A model generated the notes under the pieces. It saw only the letters and a list, made by a program, of their open reading frames with translations, was not told the origin of the DNA and did no database searches. From an uncultured Oscillospiraceae bacterium (lineage in GTDB: Bacteria; Bacillota; Clostridia; Oscillospirales; Oscillospiraceae), in NCBI GenBank assembly GCA_934565615.1, contig CAKTIH010000053.1:1-14627 (forward strand): a DNA stretch of 14,627 bases. The letters are read 5' to 3'. The first letter of the stretch is position 1. Every line of letters begins with the position of its first letter. Positions 6,557 through 13,403 of this stretch are shown piece after piece. Both the position numbers and the translations under genes were made by a program.

Positions 6557-7641
6557 AGCTGCTCATCATAAACCCCGGCTCCACGAGCACGAAGCTTGCC
6601 CTCTATGACGGCGCTGAGAAGCTCGTGCAGGAGAGCCTCGACCATGACGCCGCCGAGCTTCAGCAGTACCATACCATCGCCGAGCAGGTGCCCATGCGTT
6701 TGGCCGTCATCCGCTCATTTATGGAGCGCAACGGTATTGACGAAAAGGAGCTTGCCGCCGTCATAGGCCGCGGCGGGCTGGTGTTCGGCCTCAGAACGGG
6801 CGGCTACATCGTTGACGATGAGCTGTGCCATGCCCTCGTCGATGACGAGCTGAGCCAGCCGCATGCCTCGAACCTCGGGGGACTCCTCGCGCGCGAGCTT
6901 GCAAAGCCCTTGGGCATCCCGGCGTATATCTATGACGCCGTGACCTCGGGCGAGCTCACCGACGTCGCCAAGATCACCGGCTACGCGGAGATAGAGCGGC
7001 AGAGCTTCTGTCACGTGCTCAACAGCCGTGCTATGGCCATCCGCTATGCAAAGCAGCAGGGCAGGAACTACAGGGACATGAACCTCATCGTCGTCCACAT
7101 GGGCGGCGGCGTGTCCGCGAGCGTTCACCGGCACGGCGAGATCGTCGACTCCGTCGGCGATGACGACGGCCAGTTCTCGCCTGAGCGCGCGGGCTGCGCA
7201 CCTGCGCTCTCGATGATAAAGCTGTGCTACTCCGGCAAGTTCACCTATGAGGAGATGCGCCGCAAGATACGCGGCCGCGGCGGCATGTATGCCCACCTCG
7301 GCGTGAGCGATTGCCGCATTATCGAGCAGATGATAAAGGACGGCGACGAGCATGCCGCGCTCATCCTCGACGCGCAGGCGTACCAGATCGCAAAGACGAT
7401 AGGGCTTCTCTCCATTGTCCTCAAGGGTGACTGCGACGCGATAATCCTCACCGGCGGCCTTGCGTACTCGGAGCTTCTGACATGCAAGATAAAGGACTAT
7501 GTCGGCTTCATCGCGCCGGTGTGCGTGCTCGCCGGTGAAACAGAAATGGAGGCGCTGGCTCTCGGCGGCGTGCGTATGCTGACCGGCGAGGAGCAGCCCA
7601 ATGTGTATCACGCAAGTGATGGAAAGGGGAAGAATAAATGA
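6553..7641 (+). CDS. buk: Butyrate kinase-family carboxylate kinase
   Basis: Transfers phosphate from acyl-phosphate to ADP, giving ATP and the free acid; ASKHA fold, acetokinase family, 362 aa (butyrate kinases are about 355). Visible motifs are N7-PGSTSTK (7-14), HMGGG (182-186), GQFSPERAG (206-214), TGGLAYS (300-306) and GETEMEALALGG (328-339). The segment after GRGG (72-75), which in many butyrate kinases reads like LLxPIxGGTYxV, is here LVFGLRTGGYIVDD, so the Pro and the GGT order differ near the expected acyl pocket. Start and stop overlap the neighbours by ATGA on both sides (6553-6556, 7638-7641), implying tight coupling with ptb and the aminotransferase. Probably the ATP-yielding last step of the operon's pathway; substrate inferred, not shown. 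Confidence 0.92.
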   Translation: MKLLIINPGSTSTKLALYDGAEKLVQESLDHDAAELQQYHTIAEQVPMRLAVIRSFMERNGIDEKELAAVIGRGGLVFGLRTGGYIVDDELCHALVDDELSQPHASNLGGLLARELAKPLGIPAYIYDAVTSGELTDVAKITGYAEIERQSFCHVLNSRAMAIRYAKQQGRNYRDMNLIVVHMGGGVSASVHRHGEIVDSVGDDDGQFSPERAGCAPALSMIKLCYSGKFTYEEMRRKIRGRGGMYAHLGVSDCRIIEQMIKDGDEHAALILDAQAYQIAKTIGLLSIVLKGDCDAIILTGGLAYSELLTCKIKDYVGFIAPVCVLAGETEMEALALGGVRMLTGEEQPNVYHASDGKGKNK

Positions 7642-8819
7642 TCTCCGAAAGCTTCATTCAGCTTGGAACAAAGAAATCCGAGATACGCGAGCTTTTTGAA
7701 TACGGCATCCGTCAGGCGGCTGTCGTCGGCAAAGAGAACGTGTATGACTATTCCATAGGCAATCCCTCCGTGCCCGCGCCCGCGGCTGTCGCCGATATCA
7801 TCCGCGAGCTTCTGGAGGGCGACAGCCTCGCCCTGCACGGCTATACCCCCGCCGCCGGTGCGATGGAAGCGCGCAGCGCCGTCGCCGGTGATCTCAGTGC
7901 GCGCAGCGGCATGGTCATCCGACCCGAGAACATTTTCTTCACCTGCGGCGCGGCTCCTGCGCTCGTCGCGGTGATACGCGCTCTCGCGGTGGAAGGAGCA
8001 GAGTTCATCGCCGTCGCTCCGTATTTCCCGGAGTATCAGGTTTTTGTCTCCTGCAACGGCGGCAAGTTCGTCGAGGTCGCGCCCGATACCGAGAGCTTCC
8101 AGATAAACGTCGCCGCGCTCGACCGCGCGCTCACTCCGCACACGCAGGCCGTCATCATTAACTCCCCGAATAACCCCTCCGGCGTCATATACAGTGAAGA
8201 GACGCTGCGTGAGCTCGCTTCTCTCCTTGAGCGCAGGAGCGCGGAGTTTGGCCACCCGATATATATAATCGCCGACGAGCCGTACCGCGAGCTTGTGTAT
8301 GATGATGCCGTCGTGCCGTTTATCCCAAGCATCTACCGCGACATTGTCGTGTGCTATTCCTATTCCAAGTCTCTCTCCATGCCGGGCGAACGCATCGGCT
8401 ATGTCTGCATCCCCGATACCGTCACCGACAGCGCCCTGCTCTTCGCCGCCGTCGCCGGGGCTTCCCGTGCCTGCGGCCATGTCTGCGCGCCGTCGATGAT
8501 GCAGCTCGTCATTGCCCGCGCAACAGCTCTGCGCCCCGACCTTGCGGCCTATGACCAGAACCGAAGCCTTCTGTATAACGCGCTGACCGAGATGGGCTAT
8601 GCCTGCGTCAAGCCTCAGGGCGCGTTCTATATGATGGTCAAGTCTCCCAACGGGGATTCGCGAGCCTTCTCCGAGCTTGCAAAGCGCGAGAATCTGCTCA
8701 TCGTCCCCGCCGACACCTTCGGTTGCCCCGGCTTCTGCCGCGTCAGCACCTGCGTCGATCCCGACATGATCCGCCGCAGCCTCCCCGCGTTTAAAAAGGT
8801 CATTGAAGAAATGCGCTGA
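7638..8819 (+). CDS. Pyridoxal-phosphate aminotransferase, class I/II (probable aromatic/amino-acid aminotransferase)
   Basis: Fold-type I PLP enzyme of 393 aa that exchanges the amino group of an amino acid with a 2-oxoacid. Seen: the N175-SPNNPSG loop (175-182), D213 in IADEPY (binds the pyridine nitrogen), the Schiff-base lysine K244 in SYSKSLSMPGER, the phosphate-contacting R252 and R368 in FCRVS, the expected clamp for the substrate carboxylate. The start overlaps the buk stop (ATGA) and has GGGGAAG as ribosome site. Being last in an operon with IorAB, it most simply supplies the oxoacid those subunits oxidise, pointing to an aromatic amino acid as substrate (inference). Members of this group also use aspartate, alanine or branched-chain amino acids, so specificity is open. 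A strong hairpin follows the stop. Confidence 0.92.
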   Translation: MISESFIQLGTKKSEIRELFEYGIRQAAVVGKENVYDYSIGNPSVPAPAAVADIIRELLEGDSLALHGYTPAAGAMEARSAVAGDLSARSGMVIRPENIFFTCGAAPALVAVIRALAVEGAEFIAVAPYFPEYQVFVSCNGGKFVEVAPDTESFQINVAALDRALTPHTQAVIINSPNNPSGVIYSEETLRELASLLERRSAEFGHPIYIIADEPYRELVYDDAVVPFIPSIYRDIVVCYSYSKSLSMPGERIGYVCIPDTVTDSALLFAAVAGASRACGHVCAPSMMQLVIARATALRPDLAAYDQNRSLLYNALTEMGYACVKPQGAFYMMVKSPNGDSRAFSELAKRENLLIVPADTFGCPGFCRVSTCVDPDMIRRSLPAFKKVIEEMR

Positions 8820-8835
8820 ACAGCATAAAACAGGT

Positions 8836-8869
8836 AGACACACCCACCGGAAACCCGGTGGGTGTGTCT
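8836..8869. terminator. Hairpin terminator between the convergent operons
   Basis: AGACACACCCACCGG (8836-8850) and CCGGTGGGTGTGTCT (8855-8869) form a perfect 15-bp stem with a 4-base loop. It is 16 bases after the aminotransferase stop. Downstream on the plus strand is CTATTATAATAG (itself a palindrome, 8871-8882) then TTTT; on the minus strand a TTTT also follows. It probably ends transcription from both sides, although neither U tract is ideal. Confidence 0.75.
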
Positions 8870-8885
8870 GCTATTATAATAGTTT

Positions 8886-9212
8886 TCAAATCGTCCAGTT
8901 CTGGCTGCCGGTCTGCAGCTGCACCATGTGGGTATAAAGCCCGTTCTGCGCATAGAGCGCGTCGGGCGCGTCCTGCTCGGCGACTACGCCGTCGGAAAGC
9001 ACGACTATCTTGTCCGCGCCCGCGACAGTGCGCATGCGGTGCGCGATGATGAGCACGGTCTTGTTCTGGATAAGCCTTGACAGCGCCGTTTGGATCAGCG
9101 TCTCGTTCTCAACATCGAGGCTCGCGGTCGCCTCATCCAGCAGGATGATCGGCGCATCCTTCAAGAATGCGCGCGCAATGGAAATGCGCTGACGCTCGCC
9201 ACCGCCGCGCAC
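8886..9212 (-). pseudogene. ABC transporter ATPase, C-terminal remnant
   Basis: The last ~105 residues of an ABC exporter-type ATPase. Present are the signature GGERQR, the Walker B IILLDE, the D-loop ASLD and the switch histidine in IIAHRM, then a normal C terminus. Walker A, the Q-loop and any membrane domain are missing; on the minus strand, homology stops immediately before the signature motif, where LSGG would be expected but RGGG is found. Upstream sequence belongs to a methyltransferase instead. The reading frame is open from a GTG at 9212 but no ribosome site precedes it, and without Walker A the product could not hydrolyse ATP. It is best explained as the surviving 3' end of a larger gene after a deletion; an assembly join is the alternative. 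Confidence 0.85.
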
Positions 9213-9286
9213 AGCGCCTTGTTCGCTTTCCTGTTTATGACGTTTGCGAACACGTCATATATCCATGCTACCTTGTCCCAGAACAT
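9161..9286 (-). pseudogene. Class I SAM methyltransferase, N-terminal remnant
   Basis: ATG 9286 has a good ribosome site (GGGGAG, 9295-9300) four bases after the preceding gene. The first ~26-29 codons, MFWDKVAWIYDVFANVINRK then ANKALCAAV, look like the start of a clostridial class I methyltransferase, whose SAM-binding glycine-rich motif would come roughly 15 residues later. Instead the sequence enters the ABC transporter fragment in a different frame and stops after 41 codons at 9161. No SAM-binding motif is present, so the product cannot be an active methyltransferase. The join is near 9200-9205. The methyltransferase identity rests on resemblance of the short N terminus from memory and is less certain than the truncation. 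Confidence 0.6.
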
Positions 9287-9290
9287 CTTC

Positions 9291-9893
9291 TTATCTCCCC
9301 GCGATCTTGAGGCAGAAGTCGCAGCAGTCGTCTCCGCGCCCAAGGGTCTTTGTGCGGTGCCAGTAAAGCTTCGGGTGCATGCCGTCATAGGTGATATCGT
9401 CGCTGTCGCAGAAGCTTGGGCACAGCTCCGGGCAGCCGTACTGCACGCAGGTGTCGTGATATGGGCAGCGTGTCATGTCGATGCGCCAGACGCCGCCGGT
9501 GACCTGTATCTCCGTCGCGGCAAAGCCCGCCGCCGTGCCGAAGAGCTTCGGCGTCTGCTTTGCGAAAATGCCCGGCACTTTTTTGTAAAAGCCCGGTATG
9601 CGCATGAGCTTGAGGATAATGCCCTTGAGCCGCCATGCGCGTTTCTCCACATAGCCGTGGACGGTTTTGAGCGCTTCCTCCTTGGGCATGGCTGTCTGCA
9701 ATGTCTCATATATCGCGATGCCCGGGAGTATCTGGTTCTCCAAATGCTGCCGCTTTTCCTTGGAAGCCCCGGCGTTCTCCGCGCGCAGCTCGGCTATTCT
9801 CTTTTCAAACGCGGCGTTAAGCTCCGCTTCCTTTTCCGGGAAGCGCTGATGCACAGTCTCTCGGAATTCCGGGATCAGATAGCTTTCTTTCAT
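9291..9893 (-). CDS. L-2-amino-thiazoline-4-carboxylic acid (ATC) hydrolase-family protein 1
   Basis: 200-aa cytosolic protein. ATC hydrolases open the thiazoline ring of 2-amino-thiazoline-4-carboxylate to N-carbamoyl-cysteine in Pseudomonas; most clostridial relatives have no known substrate. The C-terminal half carries the shared pattern of this window's three members: C143-x18-C162-x2-D165, then R180-x2-T183-x7-C191-D192. This copy is the most cysteine-rich, adding C149, C154, C158, C190 and C194. The N-terminal ~120 residues are charged and helical (EKEAELNAAFEKRIAELRAE at 20-39 could form a short coiled coil). ATG 9893 has GGAGGAG upstream; 18 bases separate it from the preceding paralogue. 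Family placement is good, function open. Confidence 0.82.
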   Translation of the reverse strand: MKESYLIPEFRETVHQRFPEKEAELNAAFEKRIAELRAENAGASKEKRQHLENQILPGIAIYETLQTAMPKEEALKTVHGYVEKRAWRLKGIILKLMRIPGFYKKVPGIFAKQTPKLFGTAAGFAATEIQVTGGVWRIDMTRCPYHDTCVQYGCPELCPSFCDSDDITYDGMHPKLYWHRTKTLGRGDDCCDFCLKIAGR

Positions 9894-9911
9894 GTTCTCC
9901 TCCGGGGCGCT

Positions 9912-10544
9912 TTACGCTTTCTTCTTATACCCGCAGTCGCAGTACGGGCCGCCGGATGCAAGGGTATACTCGCGCACAAAGTTCGCCGTGCCGCCGGCTT
10001 CGGCCATAGTGTAGTCCAGGTGGCACATTGCGGGCGTCAGGTCGTACAGTCCCTGTTCCTTCATCAGCGCGCAGATGCCGCACTTGTCAAACCTTGCCTC
10101 ATAGCCGCTGCCGTCGGGGTATTCGTAATATTCCATGTTCCATGAATACGGATTCCTGTCCGCGGCTTTCAGAGCAGCGGTGGCCTTCATCCCGGCGATG
10201 TCCTTCGGAGTAAACTTCGATTTCCCGCTCTTGCGGCAGAACCACTTCATGGGTCCTGTCATCATGGCGTCCGCGTAGTACTTCGTCAGCGGCACCACCT
10301 GCGGGCGCTCCGGCATGGAAAGGATGAACGCGCAGAGCATCGCACTGTTCACGATGTTCATCTTGAATCTATCGGCCTTTTCAAACTCCGGAAGCTCTGT
10401 GATTATCTCCTTGTACTTAGGCTTTGCCTTATCCGTAATCTCCTTCGCCGCGGCCTCGTCATAGCCGAACACGACGCTGAGCTGCTTCTTAAAAGAGCCT
10501 GCAAATAACGCCCACATACCCATGGGCATTCCCATGTACTTCAT
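9912..10544 (-). CDS. ATC hydrolase-family protein 2
   Basis: 210-aa member of the same family as its two paralogues in this cluster, though clearly divergent from them. Signature residues are C155-x18-C174-x2-D177 and R191-x2-T194-x7-C202-D203, with extra cysteines at 158 and 204. The N terminus is methionine-rich (MKYMGMPMGMW) with a hydrophobic patch near 65-76, but I see no clear signal peptide. ATG 10544 is preceded by GGAGGAAGAGGA; any of four downstream in-frame ATGs is less well placed. It lies 28 bases downstream of the LCM-type methyltransferase. The conserved Cys/Asp set suggests a thiol or metal centre (inference). Reaction and substrate unknown; the ring-opening of thiazoline-like compounds is known only for distant relatives. 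Confidence 0.8.
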   Translation of the reverse strand: MKYMGMPMGMWALFAGSFKKQLSVVFGYDEAAAKEITDKAKPKYKEIITELPEFEKADRFKMNIVNSAMLCAFILSMPERPQVVPLTKYYADAMMTGPMKWFCRKSGKSKFTPKDIAGMKATAALKAADRNPYSWNMEYYEYPDGSGYEARFDKCGICALMKEQGLYDLTPAMCHLDYTMAEAGGTANFVREYTLASGGPYCDCGYKKKA

Positions 10545-10572
10545 TCCTCTTCCTCCATATAACGAATATGTT

Positions 10573-11415
10573 TTATTTCTCCGCTCCGAACGCTATCTTT
10601 ACTATCTGCATCTTCATCATCCCGTCGCCGACCTTGGACAGGAAACGGAAAAAGCCGCTGACGGACGGGTCTTTCAGGTCGTTGTAGCCGATCATATATC
10701 CACGGCTCGAGACCGTAAGGCGCGCGTCCCACGCTGAGATCTCGCTCACGGCGTCCGCGACTGCGAAATACGCGCCGACGTTCTTTATCTCCGCGTCCTT
10801 TATCCACGTTTTCAGCATGAGCTTCACGGCTTTTTCGTTTGCCGCGTCGAACACAAGGACGCTCCCCGGGAAAGACCCGGCCATCTTCTGCACGAGCGCC
10901 TTGACCTGATCCTTCAGGAAGTAATAGAACACGCCCGCCGCGTAAAACACCGCGCCGTCTGATGCGTCTATCTCGCCGAACCACGAGGTATCGTTCAGGT
11001 CGCAGGGGATGTTTTTCTCCCTCTCCCCGGCGGGCAGCAGCTCATTGCGCACGGCTATCACGTCCGGGAAATCGAGGTTATATATCTTGCAGCTTCCGTT
11101 ATCGCAGCTGCGCCCAGTGTTATCCAGCCCGCAGCCGAGGTTCACGACCGCCGCGTTGGGGTGGGCTTTGAGATAATCCCTCACCTCGAAGGCGAGGTCG
11201 TTCTGCCGCATGGCGGCTTCGAGGAAGCCGAAACGCTGCATCATGCTGCCGGACTTCTTTTCCAGCGCGGAGAAGTCATAGTCCACCTCATCCATAAGGC
11301 GTATCGCCGTCTCGTCCCGGTAGAGCTTCGGGTAAAGCTCCGAGCACATTTTGCGGCCGTAGAGCGGGATCATCAGCGTTTCCTGCACGGTATTCTTCTC
11401 GATTTTATATTTCAT
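10573..11415 (-). CDS. SAM-dependent methyltransferase, leucine carboxyl methyltransferase-like
   Basis: 280-aa class I methyltransferase. The SAM-binding motif VVNLGCGLDNTG is at 90-101, with the GLD characteristic of the LCM/TcmP group; the acidic residue following strand 2 is D115 in YNLDFPDV; a DLND stretch (139-142) and the GVFYYF core strand (161-166) follow. Bacterial members of this family methylate carboxyl or hydroxyl groups of small molecules such as polyketides; some act on unknown metabolites next to hydrolases, as here. It starts nine bases after the alpha/beta hydrolase stop with a weak GAGAGA ribosome site. Its placement between a hydrolase and two ATC-hydrolase genes suggests that it modifies the same metabolite, which is not identifiable from sequence. 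Confidence 0.88.
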   Translation of the reverse strand: MKYKIEKNTVQETLMIPLYGRKMCSELYPKLYRDETAIRLMDEVDYDFSALEKKSGSMMQRFGFLEAAMRQNDLAFEVRDYLKAHPNAAVVNLGCGLDNTGRSCDNGSCKIYNLDFPDVIAVRNELLPAGEREKNIPCDLNDTSWFGEIDASDGAVFYAAGVFYYFLKDQVKALVQKMAGSFPGSVLVFDAANEKAVKLMLKTWIKDAEIKNVGAYFAVADAVSEISAWDARLTVSSRGYMIGYNDLKDPSVSGFFRFLSKVGDGMMKMQIVKIAFGAEK

Positions 11416-11424
11416 AAGTCTCTC

Positions 11425-12198
11425 TCACTTTCTGATAAATTCCAGCTCCGGCATGCGGTCATGCTCCGCGATAAAGCACAGCATTTCCGCAAAGCCTTTC
11501 GGGTCGCGTATCTGGTACTGCATGTGGTCATGCCCCTCAAACACGGGGAAATTCCCATCGGGGTATGCCTGCATCACAGCGCCGCGGTACTTGAAATGAT
11601 CCTCAATGCTGCCGAATTCAAAATATGTGTGCCTTTGCAGCTCCTCAGGAAGCTCCGGGAAGGGCTTATCCTCCAGGCTGTCCTCCATCTGGCGGCGCAT
11701 ATTGCCGTAAGTGAGCGCCTCGCCCGCCGCGATGAAGTACGGGCGGATCGAAGCATCGTCGCACCAGAGTATCTTTTTGAGCGTCGCGCCCTTTGACCAG
11801 TACAGGCTCTTTATCGCCAGATACAGAAACGGCGCCATTATTTTCCGCGTCGTCTTGCCTATCTGCGCAAACTGCCCGCCGTCGAAGAAAACGTGCCCGA
11901 CCGGCAGCTTCGTTCGCGTCAGGAACGCCATTGCGAGGTCGGCTCCTATGGAGGACGCTGTGACAAGTGCAAGCCTCTCAATTCCCTGCCCGCGCAGGAA
12001 GTCCTCGATCTGCCGAACCTCGTCCTCCTTGCCGGCATACTTCTGCCCCGCGCAGTAGACCGTCGAAGTGGGCAGGATGCAGAAGAACTTATCCTGCATA
12101 TGCTTTGCCACCGGCTCGCTGCTCTCGCCGGTCACGCCCATGGCGTGGAAGAACAGCACGGCGGGGTTCTTTCTGTCGCCTAAAGTTTCAAAGCGCAT
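11425..12198 (-). CDS. Alpha/beta hydrolase with an atypical nucleophile elbow
   Basis: 257-aa hydrolase-fold protein. The early FFHAMGVTG (16-24) takes the place of the usual oxyanion-hole HG segment. The probable nucleophile is S83 in ASSIG (81-85), where the first Gly of GxSxG is Ala. A C-terminal GHDHMQ (222-227) supplies the expected catalytic His (223 or 225), and acidic residues near 199-200 (SIEDH) may complete the triad. A cap insertion probably lies around 115-180. No signal peptide. AAGGTGAG precedes ATG 12198 and overlaps the stop region of the membrane-protein gene, so translation may be coupled. Could be an esterase, thioesterase or C-C hydrolase; substrate unknown. Confidence 0.82.
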   Translation of the reverse strand: MRFETLGDRKNPAVLFFHAMGVTGESSEPVAKHMQDKFFCILPTSTVYCAGQKYAGKEDEVRQIEDFLRGQGIERLALVTASSIGADLAMAFLTRTKLPVGHVFFDGGQFAQIGKTTRKIMAPFLYLAIKSLYWSKGATLKKILWCDDASIRPYFIAAGEALTYGNMRRQMEDSLEDKPFPELPEELQRHTYFEFGSIEDHFKYRGAVMQAYPDGNFPVFEGHDHMQYQIRDPKGFAEMLCFIAEHDRMPELEFIRK

Positions 12199-12207
12199 AG
12201 TCTCACC

Positions 12208-12699
12208 TTATTTCACGATCAGCGCCATGATCCCCGCCAGCACCGCCGCAATGACGGCCATGCCGACCGTGCCGAACAGCCACTTTTTGCGCTTGGCCTC
12301 CGCGGTGATATAGGGCTTGAGGTCCTCCGTGCCGGGTATGGTCCATGCCTTTGTGTGCCCCACCCAGTATTCGTCAATGAAAAAGCGGTCGATAAGGTTC
12401 AGCACGAACAGCATCACGAGCATCTGCCAGAAGCCCGCGACGAAGCCGCGCGCTCCGTTTATGGCGTATACGCACACGAGTATGTAAGCGATATATATCG
12501 GCAGGCACACCACCTTGAATAGCATCTGGTTGTGCTTTATCTTCTCCTTCGTCGTGAGGCCCATAGAAATGCAGCGCTCCTGCACCGCCGGTTCATAGAG
12601 ATGCAATAAGCCAACCGCGCCCTTGCGTATGCCGACGGCGCACACCAGCACCAGCAGCGCGCCGAGTCCTATTCCCTCAATGATCGTTGTAAGCAGCAT
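12208..12699 (-). CDS. Conserved four-helix membrane protein of unknown function
   Basis: 163 aa with four hydrophobic segments at about 3-23, 62-81, 85-104 and 141-161, and a final K-rich linker before the last helix. The loop between helices 1 and 2 is charged (LYEPAVQERCISMG...KEKIKHN). The loop between helices 3 and 4 contains a polar, aromatic stretch, DRFFIDEYWVGHTKAW then IPGTEDLKPYI (104-131), which looks like a conserved functional motif. No transporter or enzyme family is recognised. Its ATG overlaps the stop of the upstream ATC-hydrolase gene by one base (TAATG), so it is co-translated with it. Possible roles are a membrane anchor, small-molecule permease or membrane-bound enzyme; sequence alone does not decide. 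Confidence 0.8.
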   Translation of the reverse strand: MLLTTIIEGIGLGALLVLVCAVGIRKGAVGLLHLYEPAVQERCISMGLTTKEKIKHNQMLFKVVCLPIYIAYILVCVYAINGARGFVAGFWQMLVMLFVLNLIDRFFIDEYWVGHTKAWTIPGTEDLKPYITAEAKRKKWLFGTVGMAVIAAVLAGIMALIVK

Positions 12700-13403
12700 T
12701 ATTTATTCCTCCTGTATCCTTCCTCGTCCCGGTATTCGGGATGCTCCTTCAAATACGGGTCCTTGTCCCCGCATATCGTATAGTCGCACCTGCAGCCGTT
12801 TGCGCAGGTGGTAGTGCGCACAAGCTTTGCGTGTATCAGCTCCATCGACGCATAGTCCACATTGCACAGGGCGGGCATGATGTCCGTCAGCCCGTGCTTG
12901 ATTGCAAACTCCGCCGCGGGGCAGGCTGTGAATTCATAATAAATCGGCTTATCCTTGTCAAACGGCGCGACCGACATTTCATAATCGTGCCATTCGTCGC
13001 AGCGCTTCTTTGCCGTGCAGAAGGCCTTGTACATCAGCTTTTTGAAAAAGGGCTTGTTGCAGTCGACAAACTTTGAGAGCTTGCGGAAGGCCGGCAGGAT
13101 AAGGTTTTCCTCCATCTCCTCTATCTCCCGGAACGTCGCTACATCCCTGCACGCGGCGTAATAGCTCATGATTGCGATGCAGTCATAGGTGCCGCCCGCG
13201 CCGTTATGGAAGTTCTTCGTCCCGCCGAGGTCAGTACGCCAGTCGGAGAGGAAATCCGCATACTGCCGCTGTACCTTTTCCCACACGGCGTCGCGCTCCG
13301 CCTCGGGATAGTGCAGGGCGATCTTCGCGAGTATCTCCTTCTTGCAGGGCTTTGAATAAAGCACATGGCAGCTCCGGTCAAATTGCAGTTCGCTGTCTTT
13401 CAT
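12699..13403 (-). CDS. ATC hydrolase-family protein 3
   Basis: 234-aa paralogue of the two others in the cluster. Signature residues are C161-x18-C180-x2-D183 and R196-x2-T199-x6-C206-D207, with added C200, C204 and C211. The N-terminal half contains GGTKNFHNGAGGTYDCI (60-76), a segment I associate with this family. I start it at ATG 13403: AAGGAGAAGGT lies immediately upstream, and the 45 in-frame codons before it read as non-coding Arg/Gly-rich sequence. That ATG overlaps the stop of the truncated hydrolase (ATGA, 13400-13403), and its own stop overlaps the next start (TAATG), so it is coupled on both sides. Substrate unknown. Confidence 0.85.
   Translation of the reverse strand: MKDSELQFDRSCHVLYSKPCKKEILAKIALHYPEAERDAVWEKVQRQYADFLSDWRTDLGGTKNFHNGAGGTYDCIAIMSYYAACRDVATFREIEEMEENLILPAFRKLSKFVDCNKPFFKKLMYKAFCTAKKRCDEWHDYEMSVAPFDKDKPIYYEFTACPAAEFAIKHGLTDIMPALCNVDYASMELIHAKLVRTTTCANGCRCDYTICGDKDPYLKEHPEYRDEEGYRRNK

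Noticed and set aside
7608..8843. Long open minus-strand frame (411 codons) opposite the aminotransferase
   Set aside because: It lies opposite an intact aminotransferase with all active-site residues, and its composition is typical of a GC-rich shadow frame.
8871..8882. CTATTATAATAG palindrome as an operator or insertion site
   Set aside because: It sits between two converging genes just after the terminator stem, where a regulatory site is unlikely; probably part of the AT-rich terminator tail.
9287..9388. Upstream extension of the methyltransferase remnant frame
   Set aside because: It overlaps the end of ATC hydrolase protein 1 in another frame; the ribosome site at 9295-9300 points to ATG 9286.
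9090..10145. Plus-strand open frame (351 codons) opposite the ATC-hydrolase genes and the junction
   Set aside because: It runs through three separate minus-strand coding segments that have ribosome sites and family motifs. The translation has no recognisable domain.
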